The notes under the pieces are model-generated. The model did not search any database and was not told the origin of the DNA. It saw nothing but the letters and a program-made list of their open reading frames with translations. From Bifidobacterium apousia (GTDB lineage Bacteria; Actinomycetota; Actinomycetes; Actinomycetales; Bifidobacteriaceae): DNA of 64,000 nucleotides. Location of the stretch: contig NZ_VMHK01000002.1 of the NCBI RefSeq assembly GCF_007559275.1, positions 496,001-560,000 on the forward strand, given 5' to 3'. Made by a program: the position numbers and the translations under genes. The stretch's first letter is position 1; every line of letters begins with the position of its first letter. Below, in pieces: positions 56,548 to 64,000 of the stretch.

Positions 56548-58437
56548 ATGTGCGGAATTGCTGGGTTCGTCAACGACACCTCTGCCGAGGAAAAAACGGC
56601 CGTGCTCAAGCGGATGACGGACATCATTGCCCACCGAGGCCCCGACAACGAGGGGCATTTCGTCGATGAGCGGGTGGCCCTGGGCTTTCGGCGCCTGAGC
56701 ATCATCGACCTGCAGGGCGGCGACCAGCCCATCTTCAACGAGGACTCCTCCATGGCCATCACCATGAACGGGGAGATCTACAACTACCGTGAACTGCGCC
56801 GCCAGCTGATCGACCTGGGCCACACCTTCTCCACCGAGTCCGACACCGAGGTCATCCTGCACGGCTACGAGCAGTGGGGCCACCAGGTGGTCAACCGCCT
56901 GCGCGGCATGTTCGCCTTCGTCATCTGGGACCGCGGCCGCGGCGAACTCTTCGGGGCCCGGGACCACTTCGGCATCAAGCCCTTCTATTACGCCCGGATG
57001 GGCGGCACCTTCATGTACGCCTCGGAGATCAAGAGCCTCCTGCAGCATCCGGACTTCCACAAGGAGCTCAACACCCAGGCCCTGCGTCCCTACATGACCT
57101 TCCAGTACCCGGCGCTCCCCGAGACCTTCTTCAAGGGCGTATTCAAGCTTCCCGAGGGCCATTGGTTCACCTTCCGGGACGGGAAGATGGACATCCACCA
57201 GTATTATGACCCGGCCTTTGGCGAGAGCAAGCAGGATCTGAAGGATCTGGTCGACTCCATCGACCAGACCGTCCAGGATTCGGTCAAGGCCCACCAGGTG
57301 GCCGATGTGGAGGTGGGTTCCTTCCTCTCCTCCGGGGTGGACTCCAGCTATGTCGCAGCCCTGGCACGCCCCCGGCACACCTATTCGATCGGCTTCGGCA
57401 AGGGGACCTACAACGAGTCCGACCAGGCTGGCGAGCTGGCCTCCATACTCAAGCTCAACAACACCACCGAGTCCCTGGACGGCGACCAGGCCTTCAGCTA
57501 CTTCCCGCAGATTCAGTGGTACATGGACGAGCCGGACTCCAACCCCTCCTGCGTGCCGCTCTTCTTCCTTTCCGAGCTGGCCAGCAGAGACCTGCGCGTG
57601 GTCCTGAGCGGGGAGGGCGCCGACGAGCTCTTCGCAGGCTACGTAGACTACGGCGTGCATACGCGCTCGCGCATCATCAAGGATGTCACCCGTCTCCTGG
57701 GCCGACTGCCCCGCAAGGCCCGGTATGCCATCGGACGCTGGGCCAAGGGCAAGCACTTCCACGGGGCCTGGCACCTCTACGCCAACCTGGCCCCCGCCGA
57801 GGAGAGCTTCATCGGCCAGGCCAAGGTCTTTGACGAGGACGAGGCCGGCAGGCTGCTCAAGCCGGCCTACCGCAAGGCTCCCCGTGTCTCTGAGATCACG
57901 GGACGAATCTATGCCCGGCTCAAGGGGCGCAGCCTGTCCGAGCTCAAGAAGAAGCAGTACCTGGACATGCATCAGTGGATGCCCGGGGACATCCTGCTCA
58001 AGGCCGACAAGATGACCATGGCCCACTCCCTGGAGCTGCGGGTGCCGCTGCTGGACCGCAAGCTGATGGATGTGGCCGAGAAGGTGCCTACCAAATACCT
58101 GATCACTGATCAGAACACCAAGTTCGCCTTCCGCAAGGCTGCCGACCGCCATATTCCCCGGGAGTGGTCCGCCAGGGAGAAGCTGGGCTTCCCCGTGCCC
58201 ATCCGGGACTGGCTGCATCAGGAGCGTTACTACCGGCTGGTCCGCAGCATGTTCGAGCAGGAATGGGTCTCCGAGTTCTTTGACCAGCAGGCCCTGCTGC
58301 GCATGCTGGACGACAACTACGCCAAGCGCAACGACGCCCGACGCAAGATCTGGACCGTCTACTCCTTCCTGACCTGGTATGACGTCTACTTCATCCACGA
58401 CGGAACCAAGCCGGAGCTGCTGGACCTTCCGGCCTAA
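56548..58437 (+). CDS. asnB: Asparagine synthase, glutamine-hydrolysing
   Basis: AsnB makes asparagine from aspartate with ATP and glutamine. The 629-residue protein begins MCGIAGFV; after Met removal Cys2 is the glutaminase nucleophile, which fixes the start at 56548 rather than the ATG two codons earlier (AAGGAG is also nine bases from the second). The synthetase domain has the PP-loop SFLSSGVDSSYVAAL near residue 258 and LSGEGADELFAGY near residue 352. The N-terminal domain has NGEIYNYRELR and SDTEVILHGYE. Stands alone, upstream of infC. Confidence 0.95.
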   Translation: MCGIAGFVNDTSAEEKTAVLKRMTDIIAHRGPDNEGHFVDERVALGFRRLSIIDLQGGDQPIFNEDSSMAITMNGEIYNYRELRRQLIDLGHTFSTESDTEVILHGYEQWGHQVVNRLRGMFAFVIWDRGRGELFGARDHFGIKPFYYARMGGTFMYASEIKSLLQHPDFHKELNTQALRPYMTFQYPALPETFFKGVFKLPEGHWFTFRDGKMDIHQYYDPAFGESKQDLKDLVDSIDQTVQDSVKAHQVADVEVGSFLSSGVDSSYVAALARPRHTYSIGFGKGTYNESDQAGELASILKLNNTTESLDGDQAFSYFPQIQWYMDEPDSNPSCVPLFFLSELASRDLRVVLSGEGADELFAGYVDYGVHTRSRIIKDVTRLLGRLPRKARYAIGRWAKGKHFHGAWHLYANLAPAEESFIGQAKVFDEDEAGRLLKPAYRKAPRVSEITGRIYARLKGRSLSELKKKQYLDMHQWMPGDILLKADKMTMAHSLELRVPLLDRKLMDVAEKVPTKYLITDQNTKFAFRKAADRHIPREWSAREKLGFPVPIRDWLHQERYYRLVRSMFEQEWVSEFFDQQALLRMLDDNYAKRNDARRKIWTVYSFLTWYDVYFIHDGTKPELLDLPA

Positions 58438-58676
58438 GAGTCTGTCCCGAGGGCTGTGCTATACTGCTACACGGCTTGAGAAATCAAGAAAGCGGATGAT
58501 CCCACCTGGGAGCCTTCCATGGCTTCGGGTTCGACCTGCGCCGATGACGGTTGGCCGTCATTACATATGGTGCAGGTATTGGCGGTTTCGTTGCGATACA
58601 GCGGCGACGGTCATGTTCGAAACCTATGGGTTCTTCGCCTGGCAGTGGATGTTGTGGTATTTGAGAAGGAGTCATC
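58438..58676 (+). promoter_or_regulatory. Leader of the infC-rpmI-rplT operon
   Basis: A TATACT box at 58460-58465 may be the promoter. The roughly 200-nt leader contains the perfect hairpin ATGACGG-TTGG-CCGTCAT at 58544-58561, and AAGGAG at 58666-58671 is the infC ribosome site. Leaders of this operon often carry autoregulatory sites for IF3 or L20; no known family could be matched by eye. No gene seen. Confidence 0.5.
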
Positions 58677-59345
58677 ATTAGCGACGAACCAAGGATTAAC
58701 GACGATATACGAGTGTCTCAGGTACGCCTGATCGGGCCCAACGGCGAACAGGTGGGAATCATTGCGACCTCCGTCGCCCTCAACCTGGCCAAGGAGGCCA
58801 ACCTTGACCTGGTCGAGGTTGCGCCCAAGGCCAAGCCTCCGGTCGCCAAGCTCATTGATTACGGCAAGTTCAAATACAACGAGAAGATCAAGGCTCGTGA
58901 GGCGCGCCGCAACCAGAGCATGTCGGAGATCAAGGAGATCCGCTTCAGATTGAAGATCGACGACCACGACTTCGAGGTCAAGGAGGGGCACGTGCGCCGC
59001 TTCCTGTCCGCCGGAGACAAGGTCAAGGTCACCATCATGCTGCGTGGGCGCGAGCAGTCCCGGCCCATCGGCGGCGTGGAGCTCCTGCGCAAGCTGGCTG
59101 ACGACGTCGCGGATCTGGGCTCCATCGAGTTCGCCCCCAAGCAGGAGGGGCGCAACATCATCATGACCCTGTCGCCCAAGGGCAAGAAGGTCCACACCCA
59201 GTCCGAGCAGCGTCGGCGGGGCGGCCAGGCCCGTGCCGAGCGCAAGGCCCGTCAGGCGGCCCATCTGGCTGCCAAGGCCGACAACAATACTTCTCCCAAG
59301 CAGATGAAATCCAAGGAGGGCAGCAATGCCGAAGATGAAAAGTAA
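58677..59345 (+). CDS. infC: Translation initiation factor IF-3, starting at ATT
   Basis: IF-3 binds the 30S subunit and checks start-codon pairing. The frame needs a start at ATT 58677: from there the protein reads [22 protein letters not shown], the conserved N-terminus of IF-3, and AAGGAG stands exactly five bases before. The first usual start (GTG 58713) would remove the conserved PRIND segment. The N-domain (about 1-80) and C-domain ([18 protein letters not shown] through the [11 protein letters not shown] end) are complete, with a Lys/Ala-rich tail of about 40 residues. Near-cognate start codons are known for infC and give autocontrol by IF-3. It overlaps rpmI by 20 bp. Confidence 0.93.
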   Translation: MSDEPRINDDIRVSQVRLIGPNGEQVGIIATSVALNLAKEANLDLVEVAPKAKPPVAKLIDYGKFKYNEKIKAREARRNQSMSEIKEIRFRLKIDDHDFEVKEGHVRRFLSAGDKVKVTIMLRGREQSRPIGGVELLRKLADDVADLGSIEFAPKQEGRNIIMTLSPKGKKVHTQSEQRRRGGQARAERKARQAAHLAAKADNNTSPKQMKSKEGSNAEDEK

Positions 59346-59520
59346 CTCCGCCGCATCCAAGCGCGTCCGGACCACGGGTTCGGGCAAGCTCATGCACGCC
59401 GGGACCGGTATGCGCCACAATCTGGAGCACAAGTCGGCCAAGAAGCGTCGTCACCTGTCCACTGACGAGGTGCTCGCTCCGACCCAGTCCAAGAACATGA
59501 AGAGGATGCTGGCCCGCTGA
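59326..59520 (+). CDS. rpmI: 50S ribosomal protein L35
   Basis: A 64-residue basic large-subunit protein. It begins [20 protein letters not shown] and ends with MKRMLAR, both normal for bL35. The start lies inside the end of infC, with GGAGG ahead of it in the infC coding sequence, so the genes are coupled. Confidence 0.96.
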   Translation: MPKMKSNSAASKRVRTTGSGKLMHAGTGMRHNLEHKSAKKRRHLSTDEVLAPTQSKNMKRMLAR

Positions 59521-59568
59521 GCGGGTGCTGTCGCGTCGAGTGAGATTTTAGAAAGCTGAGGAATATCT

Positions 59569-59952
59569 ATGGCACGAGTCAAGCGGGCAGTCAACGCGCA
59601 TAAGAAGCGTCGGGTCGTCCTGGAGCGGGCGTCAGGCTACCGTGGCCAGCGCTCCCGTCTCTACCGCAAGGCCAAGGAGCAGCTGCTCCATTCATACACA
59701 TACAACTTCCGGGACCGCAAGGCCCGCAAGGGCGACTTCCGCAAGCTGTGGATCCAGCGCATCAATGCCGGATGCCGCGCCCAGGGAATCACCTACAACC
59801 GCTTCATCCAAGGGCTGCGCCTGGCCGGCATCGAGCTGGACCGCCGCGCCCTGGCCGACCTGGTCGTCAATGACATCGACACCTTCAACGCCATCGTGGC
59901 TGAGGCCAAGAAGGCCCTGCCTGCCGATGTGAACGCTCCGGTCGCTGCCTGA
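59569..59952 (+). CDS. rplT: 50S ribosomal protein L20
   Basis: A 127-residue large-subunit assembly protein. The start [40 protein letters not shown] and the middle [15 protein letters not shown] are diagnostic for bL20. It has GAGGAAT before its ATG and completes the conserved infC-rpmI-rplT operon. In several bacteria L20 represses this operon by binding the mRNA. Confidence 0.97.
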   Translation: MARVKRAVNAHKKRRVVLERASGYRGQRSRLYRKAKEQLLHSYTYNFRDRKARKGDFRKLWIQRINAGCRAQGITYNRFIQGLRLAGIELDRRALADLVVNDIDTFNAIVAEAKKALPADVNAPVAA

Positions 59953-59977
59953 TCAGCGGACCCGAACACCGCATTTC

Positions 59978-60004
59978 AAGAACCTCGCCTTTCGCGGGGT
60001 TCTT
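59978..60004 (+). terminator. Terminator after rplT
   Basis: AAGAACCTCGC and GCGGGGTTCTT form an 11-bp stem (one G-U) with loop CTTTC, 26 bp after the stop, and the 3' arm ends in TTCTTTG. Confidence 0.8.
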
Positions 60005-60069
60005 TGCATATTTGACCATTCCTCATGGGGACGGTAAGTTGATTGACGACGATGATGCCGGGAGCCGCC

Positions 60070-61839
60070 ATGAACGATGATCACAGCGCAGACGCGTCGG
60101 CTGTATCGGCAGAATTGGCAAGTCAAGCCAGTCCACCGCGGGGCAGCGGTGGATCAAAACCAGCGGGGATCAATCGGTCGCGCCCTATTCTGCGGTCGCG
60201 GATCTTTCTCTATGTGACGGAGTTCTTCTCGGGGATGGCCGTCATGGCCGCCGAACTGGGGGCCTCCCGCCTGCTGGCTCCGTACTTCTCGTCCTCTCAG
60301 ATCGTATGGACCATCATCATCGGGACCATCATGATCGCCCTGGCCCTAGGGGCCGTCGTCGGCGGCCGTTGGGCCGACCGGAATCCTGACCCGGACAGGC
60401 TCTACCTGTGCATTATGGCCGCGGCCGTCTGGATTGCCCTGATCCCCCTGGTCGGCAAGTATCTGATCATCCTGATCTCGGGGCTGCTGATCGTGGCTGT
60501 CTCCACCAACTTCCTGGTCCTGGCGGCCTTCATCTCCTGCCTGATCATCTTTGTTCCGCCCCTCTTCCTCCTGGGCACCATCACCCCCGGCCTGGTCAAG
60601 AGCGCCACCGACTCCCTGGATGACAACGCTTCGGTGGTCGGCCGGCTCAGCGCCTGCAACACTGTGGGGTCCATCCTGGGCACCTTCCTGCCCACCTTTG
60701 TGACCATCCCGGCCGTGGGGACCTTCGTCACCTTTCTGATATTCTCCGGGATACTGCTCCTGGTGGCCTTGATCTACTTCCTTTCCTCCCATGCCCACCG
60801 CCTGGCCTGCTTGATCGCCACGGTGGCCTTTGTGGTCTCGGCCGCCCTGTCGCCGATGACGGGGTTCGCCTTCTGGGAGAAGGGCCTGGCCTACGAGGGC
60901 GAGTCCATCTACAACTACCTGCAGGTCAAAACCCTGGCGGACAGGACCATCCTCTCCACCAACGTCCTCTTCGGGGTTCAGTCGGTGACCATGAAGCACC
61001 CCGGGATGACCGGCATGTACTACGACACGGCCCTGGCGGCGCCGCTCATGGCTGATCAGGCCCGCTCGGCCCTGATCCTGGGCATGGGGACCGGGACCTA
61101 TGCCCGGCAACTGAGGCGGTACTATCCCAGGATGGCCGTCCAGGGGGTGGAGATCGACCAGGCCATCAGCAACCTGGCCATCAAGTATTTTGATCAGCCA
61201 GCCGATATCCCGGTTTCCACCTACGACGGCCGGGCCTGGCTGGCGGCCAGTGGCCAGCGCTACGACCTGATCATGGTCGATGCCTATCAGGACATCACCA
61301 TACCCTTCCAGATGAGTTCCACCGAGTTCTTCACTCTGGTCAGGAACCACCTGAATCCGGGCGGGGTCATGGTGGTCAACATGAACATGATCGACGACGG
61401 TCAGGGTTCCATCAATGCGGCCCTGACCAATACCATCACCAGGGTCTTCGGATCCGATGCCATCCTGATAGCCGACGTGCCCCAGACCACCAACCGCGAG
61501 CTCTTTGCGCGCCGCCCCTCTTCCGGGAATTGCTCGGGATCAGGAGGGGATACCCAGGGCAAGAAGGCGGCGATGGGGGACTACCCGGGTTCCGACCTGT
61601 TGGCGGAGGCGGCCGCCAGGGTCAGCCCTGATCCGGATCTGTCCCAGATGATGGAGCAGGTCAGCTCCCGACTGAGCGCGGTTGGGGATGCCAAGGGGAG
61701 GGTATTGACCGATGACAATGCGCCGGTTGAATTGCTGGGCATGCACGCCATCGACCGGATCATCGGCAGGGAGGCCGGCCCCTACCGACGGATTCTCCAG
61801 CAAGAGGGGATCCAGGGGCTGATCCGGGAGGTCTCTTGA
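60070..61839 (+). CDS. Membrane-fused spermidine synthase-like protein
   Basis: A 589-residue two-part protein. Residues about 45-275 contain seven or eight membrane spans of the type found in fused MFS/spermidine synthase proteins; the C-terminal part (about 290-500) is a methyltransferase-like fold with the SAM or dcSAM site LILGMGTGTYARQLRRYYP, acidic residue in GVEIDQAI and DAYQD at the position of the polyamine synthase catalytic Asp. An additional Gly/Ser-rich insert lies near residue 490. The actual product is unknown; bifidobacteria often lack polyamine pathways, and no speD/speE partners are here. ATG 60070 has GGGAG six bases ahead and is preferred over TTG/ATG codons further up. 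Confidence 0.82.
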   Translation: MNDDHSADASAVSAELASQASPPRGSGGSKPAGINRSRPILRSRIFLYVTEFFSGMAVMAAELGASRLLAPYFSSSQIVWTIIIGTIMIALALGAVVGGRWADRNPDPDRLYLCIMAAAVWIALIPLVGKYLIILISGLLIVAVSTNFLVLAAFISCLIIFVPPLFLLGTITPGLVKSATDSLDDNASVVGRLSACNTVGSILGTFLPTFVTIPAVGTFVTFLIFSGILLLVALIYFLSSHAHRLACLIATVAFVVSAALSPMTGFAFWEKGLAYEGESIYNYLQVKTLADRTILSTNVLFGVQSVTMKHPGMTGMYYDTALAAPLMADQARSALILGMGTGTYARQLRRYYPRMAVQGVEIDQAISNLAIKYFDQPADIPVSTYDGRAWLAASGQRYDLIMVDAYQDITIPFQMSSTEFFTLVRNHLNPGGVMVVNMNMIDDGQGSINAALTNTITRVFGSDAILIADVPQTTNRELFARRPSSGNCSGSGGDTQGKKAAMGDYPGSDLLAEAAARVSPDPDLSQMMEQVSSRLSAVGDAKGRVLTDDNAPVELLGMHAIDRIIGREAGPYRRILQQEGIQGLIREVS

Positions 61840-61963
61840 TCGGCCATCTTGATATCGGCCATCTCGATCCCAGGCGCGTTGGAAGCACGGGAACAGGGGA
61901 GCTGAGCGCTAGAATATGGCCTAAAGACCAGCACTGATGAAGAGAACCGGAGGTTATGCGGTA

Positions 61964-62893
61964 GTGGACGGTGATCATCAGGAGGGGCTGACTGCATTGC
62001 TGGATCAGTTCCTGGCTTACACCGGTCTGGAGCGGGGTCTGGCCCCTGCCACGGTCAAGGCCTACAAGTCCGATCTGAACATGTACATCCGCTGGCTGTC
62101 CGGCCGCGGCATCACCAGCCTGGAGCAGATTCAGACCGCCGATGTGGAGGGCTTTCTGGCCCATCTGGCCGACGAGAGTCCAGCCAGCCGCTCGCGGAGG
62201 ATGGCCGCCGTCCATGAGTGGCACCGGTTCGCCCTCAAGCAGGGGGTGACCGACCAGGATGTCTCTCGTGCCGTCAAGGCTCCCAAGGGCACCTCGGCCC
62301 TGCCGGATGTGCTGGACGTGGACCAGGTGACCCGGCTGCTGGATGTGGCCGCCATGGGCGGGTCCAAGGATCCGGTGGTTTTGCGGGACAAGGCCTTGCT
62401 GGAGTTCATGTACGCCACCGGCTGCCGGGTCTCGGAGGCCGTCGGCACCGATCTGGAAGACATGAACCTTAACGAGCGGGTGGTCCGTCTGACCGGCAAG
62501 GGCGACAAGCAGCGTCTGGTGCCTATGGGCTCCTACGCCTGCCAGGCCATGCAGGCCTACCTGAATCTGGGGCGGTCCAGCCTGTGCGATCGGGCCACCA
62601 AGGGCAGGGAGCTGCGTGCCGTCTTCCTGAACAAGCGGGGCAAGCGGCTGACCAGGCAGACGGTCTGGCAGGTGGTCAGGGATGCCGGCCGCCGGGCAGG
62701 GCTGAACAGACCCCTGCACCCCCACACCCTGCGGCACTCCTTCGCCACTCATCTGCTGGAGGGAGGCGCCGATGTGCGTTCGGTCCAGGAGCTGCTGGGC
62801 CACGCCTCGGTGACCACGACGCAGATCTACACACACGTCAGCCCCCAGGCCCTGATGGAGACCTACCAAACGGCCCATCCCCGCGCCCGCTGA
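61964..62893 (+). CDS. xerD: Tyrosine site-specific recombinase XerD
   Basis: XerD with XerC resolves chromosome dimers at dif. The protein (about 309 residues) has the N-terminal SAM-like DNA-binding domain and the catalytic domain with Arg in GCRVSEA, Lys in TGKGDKQR, HTLRHSFATHLLEGGADVRS-type core (His-x2-Arg), GHASVTTT and the nucleophile Tyr in QIYTH. The GTG at 61964 has GGAGG nine bases before; an in-frame ATG at 61937 has none. It precedes parA by 45 bp, the usual xerD-parA-scpA order of actinobacteria. No dif site was seen. Confidence 0.95.
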   Translation: MDGDHQEGLTALLDQFLAYTGLERGLAPATVKAYKSDLNMYIRWLSGRGITSLEQIQTADVEGFLAHLADESPASRSRRMAAVHEWHRFALKQGVTDQDVSRAVKAPKGTSALPDVLDVDQVTRLLDVAAMGGSKDPVVLRDKALLEFMYATGCRVSEAVGTDLEDMNLNERVVRLTGKGDKQRLVPMGSYACQAMQAYLNLGRSSLCDRATKGRELRAVFLNKRGKRLTRQTVWQVVRDAGRRAGLNRPLHPHTLRHSFATHLLEGGADVRSVQELLGHASVTTTQIYTHVSPQALMETYQTAHPRAR

Positions 62894-62938
62894 CCCGCCA
62901 ACCCGCGAATGCGGCCGGAAACTTGATAGGGTAGAAGC

Positions 62939-63778
62939 ATGCCTACGGATTTGTTAGGGCGCGAGTATGAGACGTTCGCTGCCCCGGAGCCTTTGAAACA
63001 GCACGGCCCGGCCCGTGTTCTCGCCATGTGCAACCAGAAGGGCGGCGTAGGCAAGACCACCTCATCCATCAACATCGCCGGGGCCCTGTGCCAGTATGGG
63101 CGCCGGGTGCTGATCGTGGACTTCGACCCCCAGGGCGCAGCCACCGTGGGCCTGGGCATCAACGCCAACAGCGTGGACAACACCATTTACACCGCCATGT
63201 TCGACACCTCCCTGGATGTTCACGAGGTGGTCCGGCACACCCGTTTCGACGGCCTGGACATCATCCCGGCCAACATCGATCTGTCGGCCGCCGAGATTCA
63301 GCTGGTCACCGAGGTCGGCAGGGAACAGGCCCTGGCGGCCACCATCCGGCCCCTGCGGCAGGAGTATGACGCCATCATCATCGACTGCCAGCCTTCGCTC
63401 GGCCTGCTGACCGTCAACGCGCTGACTGCTGCGGACGGGGTCATCATTCCCGTGGCGGCCGAGTTCTTCGCCCTGCGCGGCGTGGCCCTGCTCATGCAAT
63501 CCATCGAGAAGGTCCGCAGCCGCATCAACCCCGACCTGCAGATTTACGGGGTGCTGGTCACCATGTACACCAAGACCCTGCATTCGGACGAGGTGCTTCA
63601 GCGCATCTACGAGGCCTTCAAGGGCAAGGTCCTCCACTCCATCATCAGCCGGTCCATCAAGCTGCCCGATGCCACGGTGGCCGGCGAGCCCATCACCATG
63701 TTCGCCCCCGAGCACAAGACCGCCAAGGAGTATCGGGAGGTCGCCCGGGAGCTGATCGCCCGCGGCATCGTGGCGTGA
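62939..63778 (+). CDS. parA: ParA-family ATPase
   Basis: A 279-residue ParA/Soj-type ATPase used in chromosome partition and organisation. The deviant Walker A is CNQKGGVGKTTSSIN near residue 31, followed by VLIVDFDPQGAATVGLG and IIIDCQPSLGLLTVNAL. There is a short N-terminal segment of about 20 residues. No parB gene follows; instead the stop overlaps the GTG start of scpA, linking it with the condensin loader genes. Confidence 0.95.
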   Translation: MPTDLLGREYETFAAPEPLKQHGPARVLAMCNQKGGVGKTTSSINIAGALCQYGRRVLIVDFDPQGAATVGLGINANSVDNTIYTAMFDTSLDVHEVVRHTRFDGLDIIPANIDLSAAEIQLVTEVGREQALAATIRPLRQEYDAIIIDCQPSLGLLTVNALTAADGVIIPVAAEFFALRGVALLMQSIEKVRSRINPDLQIYGVLVTMYTKTLHSDEVLQRIYEAFKGKVLHSIISRSIKLPDATVAGEPITMFAPEHKTAKEYREVARELIARGIVA

Positions 63779-64000
63779 GCGGATCATCGGACGGCTTCGC
63801 CGTCGACCTGGATGTCTACCAGGGGCCCTTCGACCTGCTGCTGGGCATGCTGGCCAACCGCAAGCTCTCGCTGACGGAGGTCTCGCTGGCCTCCATCACC
63901 GGGGAGTTTCTGGACTACGTGCGCACCCTGGACTTCAGCCAGGGACTGGACCAGGCCAGCGCCTTCCTGGATGTGGCCTCGGTTCTGGTGGAGGCCAAGA
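63775..64000 (+). CDS. scpA: Segregation and condensation protein A, 5' part (runs off the window)
   Basis: ScpA is the kleisin that joins SMC heads and ScpB. Only the first 75 codons are here. The GTG start overlaps the parA stop (GTGA). FAVDLDVYQGPFDLLLGML at about residues 8-26 is the ScpA N-terminal signature that contacts the SMC neck, followed by NRKLSLTEVSLASITGEF. The smc gene itself is 21 kb upstream in the window. Confidence 0.95.
   Translation, partial: MSGSSDGFAVDLDVYQGPFDLLLGMLANRKLSLTEVSLASITGEFLDYVRTLDFSQGLDQASAFLDVASVLVEAK

Overview
The window is bacterial chromosome from a Bifidobacterium. The tmRNA encodes the tag AKSNRTEFALAA, which I recognise as a bifidobacterial tag. 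GC content is visibly high, genes are packed tightly with ATGA/GTGA junctions, and there is a rich set of sugar-utilisation genes run by LacI and ROK regulators and an ABC importer without its own ATPase. A likely D-aspartate cell-wall bridge cassette and a malate/malolactic locus would fit an insect-gut or bee-associated species, but that placement is inference only. No rRNA, tRNA, CRISPR array, transposase or integrase was seen.

Layout. 0-2.5 kb: end of the cell-wall/division cluster (murC, ftsQ), then convergent dtd. 2.6-7.7 kb: an accessory block with a guanidine-III riboswitch and SMR exporter, a strikingly AT-rich 535-residue membrane protein of unknown function, an FtsX-type permease without an ATPase, a perfect 34-bp palindrome and a DinJ/YafQ toxin-antitoxin pair. 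This block abuts the 3' end of ssrA (tmRNA, 7.7-8.1 kb). 8.2-12.8 kb: LysR regulator, malolactic/malic enzyme and a divergent DASS dicarboxylate transporter. 12.9-34.8 kb: carbohydrate region with ROK regulator and fructokinase, a GH2 glycosidase, xylA, a mannoside/N-glycan-type operon (GH38, ABC importer, GH5, LacI), lacZ, xylB and a ROK/XylR regulator.

34.9-64 kb is mostly core: NUDIX hydrolase, pepP, folC, smc, a murE / ATP-grasp ligase / aspartate racemase operon, a DEDDh exonuclease, a SigH-type sigma factor with a small Cys-rich partner, a 24-codon ribosomal protein gene (bL37 type), galM, ispH, ybaK, a DedA protein, gap, an ArsC/Spx-like protein, azlC-azlD-thiamine pyrophosphokinase, msrAB, asnB, infC-rpmI-rplT, a membrane-fused spermidine-synthase-like protein, and xerD-parA-scpA running off the right edge.

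How the parts work together. The mannoside operon would import an oligosaccharide and trim alpha- and beta-linked mannose inside the cell under a LacI repressor. The malate locus would import malate and decarboxylate it to lactate. The murE cassette would build the peptidoglycan stem and its D-Asp bridge. The most useful observations are the riboswitch that fixes the exporter start, the unannotated 24-codon bL37-type gene, the ATT start of infC, the D-Asp bridge cassette, the malolactic locus with a DASS transporter, and the unknown AT-rich membrane protein.
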